DNA of 64,000 nt from Propionibacteriaceae bacterium ZF39 (lineage in GTDB: Bacteria > Actinomycetota > Actinomycetes > Propionibacteriales > Propionibacteriaceae): positions 3,534,001-3,598,000 of the forward strand of contig CP154795.1 in NCBI GenBank assembly GCA_039565995.1, in the 5' to 3' direction. The translations under genes and the position numbers were made by a program. Positions 60,473-64,000 of this stretch are shown in pieces. The number at the start of each line of letters is the position of its first letter. Position 1 is the stretch's first letter. Under the pieces are notes generated by a model that saw only the letters and a list, made by a program, of their open reading frames with translations, did no database searches and was not told where the DNA came from.

Positions 60473-61213
60473 ATGAGCGCACACCCCACCGCCATCGCCC
60501 CTTCTCGCCCAGGTTCCGACGTTGCCGCCACCTTCGATGCGGGAGGGCTGATCCGACGAGTACGCCGGGTGTGCGACTTGAGCCAGCGCGACCTGGCCGA
60601 GCGGCTGGGGGTCCACCACAGCACGGTCGCCCGGTGGGAGACGAATGCGGTTGAGCCCACCCTTGGAGCCTTCGCGCGGATCCTCGCGCTCGCCGGTTGG
60701 ACGCTGGAAGCCGTCGACCCTGCGGGCGCGGAGTCCCACGAGACCATCCAACCCATGCGAGGGGATGCGGCCCGTGACCGCCAGGGGCGGCGTTACCCGG
60801 CCCATCTCGACCTGATCGGGTTCGACGAGATCGGGCCCTATCGCGTGCGATATGACCGCCCCCGACAAGGATTCCCGCGAAGGGCGGCCCGTCGGGAATA
60901 CCGGGACTGTCTCCGGGCCGCCACCGATGCTCCGCCCTTGTCCGATCACCCGTCCGAGGGCGAGTTGGCGCGCCAGAAGGCCGCCCGCAGCGAGAAACGG
61001 CGCGCACGCCAGAAGGCCCACCGCGATGCCTACTGCGACGCCCTGGTTGCCGCCGGAGAGCCAGACCCGCGTACGCCGGGACCAACCTGCAGTTGTTGCG
61101 ACCAATGCTTCGATCTGCCTGGCTGCGCCCCAGCTTGTTCGTGCCGGTGCGAGACCGCGATCATCCACCCCGACGGGACTGCCGAGATCCTGATCGAGGA
61201 GATCTTGTGGTGA
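60473..61213 (+). CDS. XRE-type helix-turn-helix protein with Cys-rich C-terminus
   Basis: 246 aa. HTH_3/XRE domain at about 24-80 (LIRRVRRVCDLSQRDLAERLGVHHSTVARWE). The middle has an Arg/Tyr-rich stretch (AHLDLIGFDEIGPYRVRYDRP) and a charged helix (ELARQKAARSEKRRARQ). Residues about 206-226 contain eight Cys in 21 positions, suggesting a zinc or iron-sulfur site. GGAGG lies only one base before ATG 60473, so the exact start is uncertain. Confidence 0.78.
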   Translation: MSAHPTAIAPSRPGSDVAATFDAGGLIRRVRRVCDLSQRDLAERLGVHHSTVARWETNAVEPTLGAFARILALAGWTLEAVDPAGAESHETIQPMRGDAARDRQGRRYPAHLDLIGFDEIGPYRVRYDRPRQGFPRRAARREYRDCLRAATDAPPLSDHPSEGELARQKAARSEKRRARQKAHRDAYCDALVAAGEPDPRTPGPTCSCCDQCFDLPGCAPACSCRCETAIIHPDGTAEILIEEILW

Positions 61214-61222
61214 GGCGCGATC

Positions 61223-62071
61223 TCAACCCTGCGCGACCGTGATGGCCTCGGCGAGCGGCTCGAGCGCACTGGCCCGATAGGGCGCGCGCATGGAGAAGAT
61301 CACCTGGTGTGCCCCGACGGCCACGAACTCGGCCGCCCGATCGGCGAGTTCCTTCGGGTCGGCGTCGGCGCCCCAGGCGAGGTGAACCGACCGCGTGATC
61401 TCACCGGGATCACGGCCGACATCGGCGCAGTGGGCGTCCAGCACTCCGTTGAGTTCGACGAACAGCTCCGGTGATTCACAGAACACGGCGTCCCACTGCT
61501 GGGCCCACTTCGCGGCGATGCGCATCGTCCGCTTGCGGCCCTGGCCACCGATGACGATCGGCGGGTGCGGCGTCTGCACTCCCTTGGGCTCGCACCGGGC
61601 CCCGGTGAGGTCATAGAAGGCCCCGTGGAAGTCGGTGGTCTCCTGGCTCAGCAGCCGGACGATGACCTCGGTGCCTTCCTCGAAGCGATCCATACGCTCC
61701 CGGATGGTGCCGAGCTCGATGCCGTAGGCGTTGGATTCCGCCTCCATCCAGCCGGCGCCGAGACCGAGCGCGAACCGGCCACCCGAAATGATGTCGAGCG
61801 TCGCGGCGGCGTTGGCCGTGACGGCCGGATGGCGATAATGCATGCCGTTGACCATGGAACCGATGCGGATGCGTCGAGTCGCCTGGGCGAGCGCAGACAG
61901 CATCGTCCAGGACTCGAGGCAGGTCCCTTTCGGGTCCCCGACCAGGGGATAGAAGTGATCGAAGTTCCACGCGTGCGTGAAAACCTCGATGTCGTCCGCG
62001 GCCTTCCAGACGTCGAGGTAGTCACTCCAGGCGCCATGCTGGGGCGGAGTCTTGACGGCGTACTCTGTCAT
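61223..62071 (-). CDS. LLM class F420-dependent oxidoreductase (TIGR03560-like)
   Basis: 282 aa luciferase-like TIM barrel: EVFTHAWNFDHFYPLVGDP, LALGLGAGWMEAESNAYGIELG-type segment, PIVIGGQGRKRTMRIAAKWA. The family uses coenzyme F420; substrate unknown. ATG 62071 sits 6 bases after a TAGTTT box. Convergent with the HTH gene. Confidence 0.9.
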   Translation of the reverse strand: MTEYAVKTPPQHGAWSDYLDVWKAADDIEVFTHAWNFDHFYPLVGDPKGTCLESWTMLSALAQATRRIRIGSMVNGMHYRHPAVTANAAATLDIISGGRFALGLGAGWMEAESNAYGIELGTIRERMDRFEEGTEVIVRLLSQETTDFHGAFYDLTGARCEPKGVQTPHPPIVIGGQGRKRTMRIAAKWAQQWDAVFCESPELFVELNGVLDAHCADVGRDPGEITRSVHLAWGADADPKELADRAAEFVAVGAHQVIFSMRAPYRASALEPLAEAITVAQG

Positions 62072-62077
62072 GGACCG

Positions 62078-62083
62078 AAACTA
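62078..62083 (-). promoter_or_regulatory. Leaderless promoter -10 box of the LLM gene
   Basis: TAGTTT on the minus strand, 6 bases before ATG 62071. Confidence 0.5.
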
Positions 62084-62126
62084 CCCCGAGCCCAGGAGTA
62101 CGCCGGGTCGCGCCCCTGCTCAGCCG

Positions 62127-62714
62127 TCAGGCTCGCTGCGTGACGGTGTCCCCCATGACCCGGTCGACCGGCGGCCACTGCGAGGCGGCGACCCGGTCGC
62201 GATAGGTCTCGATCCAGGAGATCTCGAACTGCGTGCGCGTGTCGAGATAGTCGTCCTTCGCCACCTCGGTCACGCTGCGGTCCTTGGCCTCTGCCGCCAT
62301 CACGAACTCGCGCGAACGCGCCCGGAGGCGGGTCGCCCGCTGGTCGAGCAGGGCAACGGCCTCGTCCCGGTCGAACAGGTCGAGATAGGGCAGCGCGGTC
62401 ACGAACTGGTGACCGGACGTCCAGGACGTATTGATGATCGCCTCACCGAGGCGGCGCTTGAGTTCTTCGCGCCCCGCGGGGGTGATCACGCAGACGTGGT
62501 CGAGGTGGTGGGCCTCATCATCGGCATAGCTGAGCCAGCCGGCTTCGGCGAGGGTGAGCATCAGTGAATAGATCGTCCCCGAGTGAGGGCTCAGGTGTTC
62601 GAACCGGGAGCCGGGCCCCAGGTGACCCATCAGTTCCCGCGCCGACCGGGGCTGCTCCAGCAGCATGCCCAGAAACGGCAGAACCAACTGATTTCCCGCA
62701 GCGATCTCTTTCAT
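62127..62714 (-). CDS. PadR family transcriptional regulator
   Basis: 195 aa from ATG 62714 (MKEIAAGNQLVL), chosen because TATCGT lies 6 bases upstream; the open frame extends 24 codons further. PadR winged helix (LVLPFLGMLLEQPRSARELMGHL, HSGTIYSLMLTLAEAGWLSY) and a long C-terminal helical Vir-like domain for dimerisation. Target unknown; the two minus-strand neighbours are candidates. Confidence 0.88.
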   Translation of the reverse strand: MKEIAAGNQLVLPFLGMLLEQPRSARELMGHLGPGSRFEHLSPHSGTIYSLMLTLAEAGWLSYADDEAHHLDHVCVITPAGREELKRRLGEAIINTSWTSGHQFVTALPYLDLFDRDEAVALLDQRATRLRARSREFVMAAEAKDRSVTEVAKDDYLDTRTQFEISWIETYRDRVAASQWPPVDRVMGDTVTQRA

Positions 62715-62720
62715 AACCAA

Positions 62721-62726
62721 ACGATA
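62721..62726 (-). promoter_or_regulatory. Leaderless promoter -10 box of the PadR gene
   Basis: TATCGT on the minus strand, 6 bases before ATG 62714. Confidence 0.5.
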
Positions 62727-62776
62727 GGTGACGAGGCCGCCGCCCGGCCGATTCCGCCGCGTGGCGGGACGTGACC

Positions 62777-63493
62777 CTAGTCGCACCCCTCCGGGCCGCA
62801 GGCCTCCCCGCCGGCACCGTCGAGTGTGATGAACGCCGGCTTCTCGGGCTGCAGCTCCGACCAGGTCTTCTCCAGGGCCGCCAGGAACAGCTCGGGCGGC
62901 TGGGCGCCGGACACGGCGTACTTGCTGCCGAACACGAAGAACGGCACGCCGCTGACCCCGGCCGACCGCGCGGTCGCGATGTCGGCCTGCACCTCGTCGG
63001 CGATCGTCTCGTCAGCCAGCCCGGCGCGGGCCTGCTCGGCGGTGATGCCGCATTCGGTGCCGATCCGGACCAGCACCTCATCGTCGGAGATCGCCTCGCC
63101 GTGGGCGAAGTGGGCGGCGAACAGTGCATGCTCGGCCGCGTCCACGTCGCCGCCGTGGCGCGCAACGGTCTTCAGCAGATAGTGCGCGCGTAGTGAGTTG
63201 GCGGGCACCACGGCCTCGAAGTCGATCGGAAGGTCCTCACCGGCGGCGGCATCGGCCACCATCCCGAGCATCTGGTCGATCTGGGGCTTCGGCAGCCCCT
63301 TCGACTGCATGAGATATTCGGCCTCGGTCCCGTCGAAACGCTCCGGAAGTGTCGGATCGAGTTGATAGGAATGCCATACGACCTCGACCTGGTCGGCGTG
63401 TTCGAACTCGGCCATTCCCTTGGCAAAGCGGGATTGCCCGATATAGCACCAGGGGCAGGCGATGTCGGACCAGATATCAACGCGCAGAGTCAC
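62777..63493 (-). CDS. DsbA family oxidoreductase (FrnE type)
   Basis: 238 aa, cytoplasmic DsbA-like thioredoxin fold: VDIWSDIACPWCYIGQSRF with the CPWC active site, SLRAHYLLKTVARHGG, and the cis-Pro region SGVSGVPFFVF. It ends in a Cys-containing tail (EACGPEGCD), common in this subgroup. GTG 63493 lies 6 bases after a TATGGT box. May act as a polyketide-type or disulfide isomerase; substrate unknown. Confidence 0.92.
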   Translation of the reverse strand: MTLRVDIWSDIACPWCYIGQSRFAKGMAEFEHADQVEVVWHSYQLDPTLPERFDGTEAEYLMQSKGLPKPQIDQMLGMVADAAAGEDLPIDFEAVVPANSLRAHYLLKTVARHGGDVDAAEHALFAAHFAHGEAISDDEVLVRIGTECGITAEQARAGLADETIADEVQADIATARSAGVSGVPFFVFGSKYAVSGAQPPELFLAALEKTWSELQPEKPAFITLDGAGGEACGPEGCD

Positions 63494-63499
63494 CGCGCC

Positions 63500-63505
63500 A
63501 CCATA
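63500..63505 (-). promoter_or_regulatory. Leaderless promoter -10 box of the DsbA-like gene
   Basis: TATGGT on the minus strand, 6 bases before GTG 63493. Confidence 0.5.
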
Positions 63506-63535
63506 CCCGGCGGTCCGAACCCACCAGGAGCATCA

Positions 63536-64000
63536 GTGAGCACGATCCCGATCCTCGACCTGCGGGACGCCGACGACCGGCCGGACGGCTTCCGGAAACA
63601 GTTGAGAGAGGCGACCCACGAGGTCGGTGTCTTCCATCTGATCGGTCATGGCATCCCGGACGACACCGTGACCGAGCTGTTCGAGACCGCCCGTCGCTTC
63701 TTCGCTCTGCCGGAGGCCACGAAGCGTGCTCTCGAGATGACCAACAGTCCCCATTTCCGGGGTTGGACGCGCAACGGCGGTGAATACACCCAGGGTGCGC
63801 AGGATCAACGTGAGCAGATCGATCTGGCGTCGGAGCGGGCAGCCGTGACGGACACCGCCGCCCCGCCCTATCTCCGGTTGGAGGGACCGAACCAGTGGCC
63901 GGCCGAGCTGCCCGAGCTGCGGGTGACGATCGACCGGCTGGCAGGAGCGGCTGACCGACATTTCCCGCCGGCTGCTGCGCGAGTGGGCCCTGTCGCTGGG
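63536..64000 (+). CDS. Isopenicillin N synthase-like 2-oxoglutarate/Fe(II) oxygenase (partial, apparent frameshift)
   Basis: GTG 63536 follows CAGGAG. The N-terminal DIOX_N region is clear (IPILDLRDADD, EATHEVGVFHLIGHGIPDD, ARRFFALPEATKRALEM, RGWTRNGGEYTQGAQDQREQIDL). After RVTIDR (about 63935) the expected WQERLTDISRRLLREWALSL continues in a different frame with high GC3, so one extra base is present near 63935-63940. The gene runs off the window edge; the metal-binding half is not seen. Confidence 0.8.
   Translation, partial: MSTIPILDLRDADDRPDGFRKQLREATHEVGVFHLIGHGIPDDTVTELFETARRFFALPEATKRALEMTNSPHFRGWTRNGGEYTQGAQDQREQIDLASERAAVTDTAAPPYLRLEGPNQWPAELPELRVTIDRLAGAADRHFPPAAARVGPVAG

Noticed and set aside
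1-64000. tRNA, rRNA, prophage or intact insertion sequence
   Set aside because: No cloverleaf-like, rRNA, phage structural, integrase or transposase sequence was recognised on either strand, though I could not run a dedicated search.

Overview
This is a GC-rich window (roughly two thirds G+C by eye) from an actinomycete. The evidence is menaquinone-only respiration, F420/PPOX-type enzymes, mycothiol-type DinB-fold proteins, a CarD regulator, actinobacterial DUF6297 and DUF6458 families, and many genes whose start codon sits 6-7 bases after a TANNNT box with no leader. A Propionibacteriales member is my best guess from gene content and order, but this is inference. I saw no rRNA, tRNA, CRISPR array, prophage or intact insertion sequence. 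Both window edges cut a gene (nuoH at the left, a 2-oxoglutarate/iron oxygenase at the right).

Layout. 1-8872: the front of a nuo operon (nuoA-B-C-D-E-F-G-H, minus strand), tightly overlapped, with a CRP/FNR-like dyad upstream. 9213-29034: menaquinone genes (menF, menG, menD-menC, menE-menA) interspersed with a TetR-ABC exporter cassette, an AbiEi/endonuclease-like orphan, a LysR regulator, an ABC ATPase with a DUF6297 membrane protein, a TM0106-type nuclease, an ECF sigma/membrane-protein pair, an orphan betaine-binding-like protein and a universal stress protein. menB is not in the window. 29089-34004: RtcB RNA ligase, small redox and membrane proteins, a FitAB/VapBC toxin-antitoxin pair and a flotillin-NfeD pair. 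35122-37054: a BioMNY-type biotin importer with a BioQ-like operator. 37264-41068: DoxX, DUF2207, two DUF6458 and one DUF1622 membrane proteins. 41069-41698: a non-coding stretch with strong inverted repeats. 41699-50454: PhoX phosphatase, WYL regulator with its divergent target, a classical two-domain N-acetylglutamate synthase, a frameshifted sigma/SnoaL gene, VOC protein, CarD and YaaA. 51750-55793: a MetP/MetS-type transporter joined to 5-oxoprolinase genes pxpABC. 55870-64000: CDGSH iron-sulfur protein, CysE, AI-2E family exporter, HTH, F420, PadR, DsbA-like and 2OG oxygenase genes.

How they work together. nuo plus the men genes supply complex I and its quinone. The pxp and MetPS genes look like one uptake-and-catabolism operon. 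bioY-ecfA-ecfT form one importer.

Most unusual signals. (1) A repeat element present three times (10461-10619, 14430-14528, 15588-15695). CGAGAC units on a 20-bp period converge on a 16-bp palindromic centre, then the mirror GTCTCG units continue on the same 20-bp period. The copies bracket the TetR-ABC cassette and the AbiEi-nuclease gene. (2) A 22-codon leaderless ORF at 56556-56624 and a leaderless 8-codon ORF overlapping the AI-2E exporter start. (3) A large inverted-repeat block at 41155-41524 and a 66-nt hairpin at 60338-60403. (4) Strong over-use of the octamer GCGTACGC. (5) Two genes broken by single-base frameshifts, at about 47118 and 63936.
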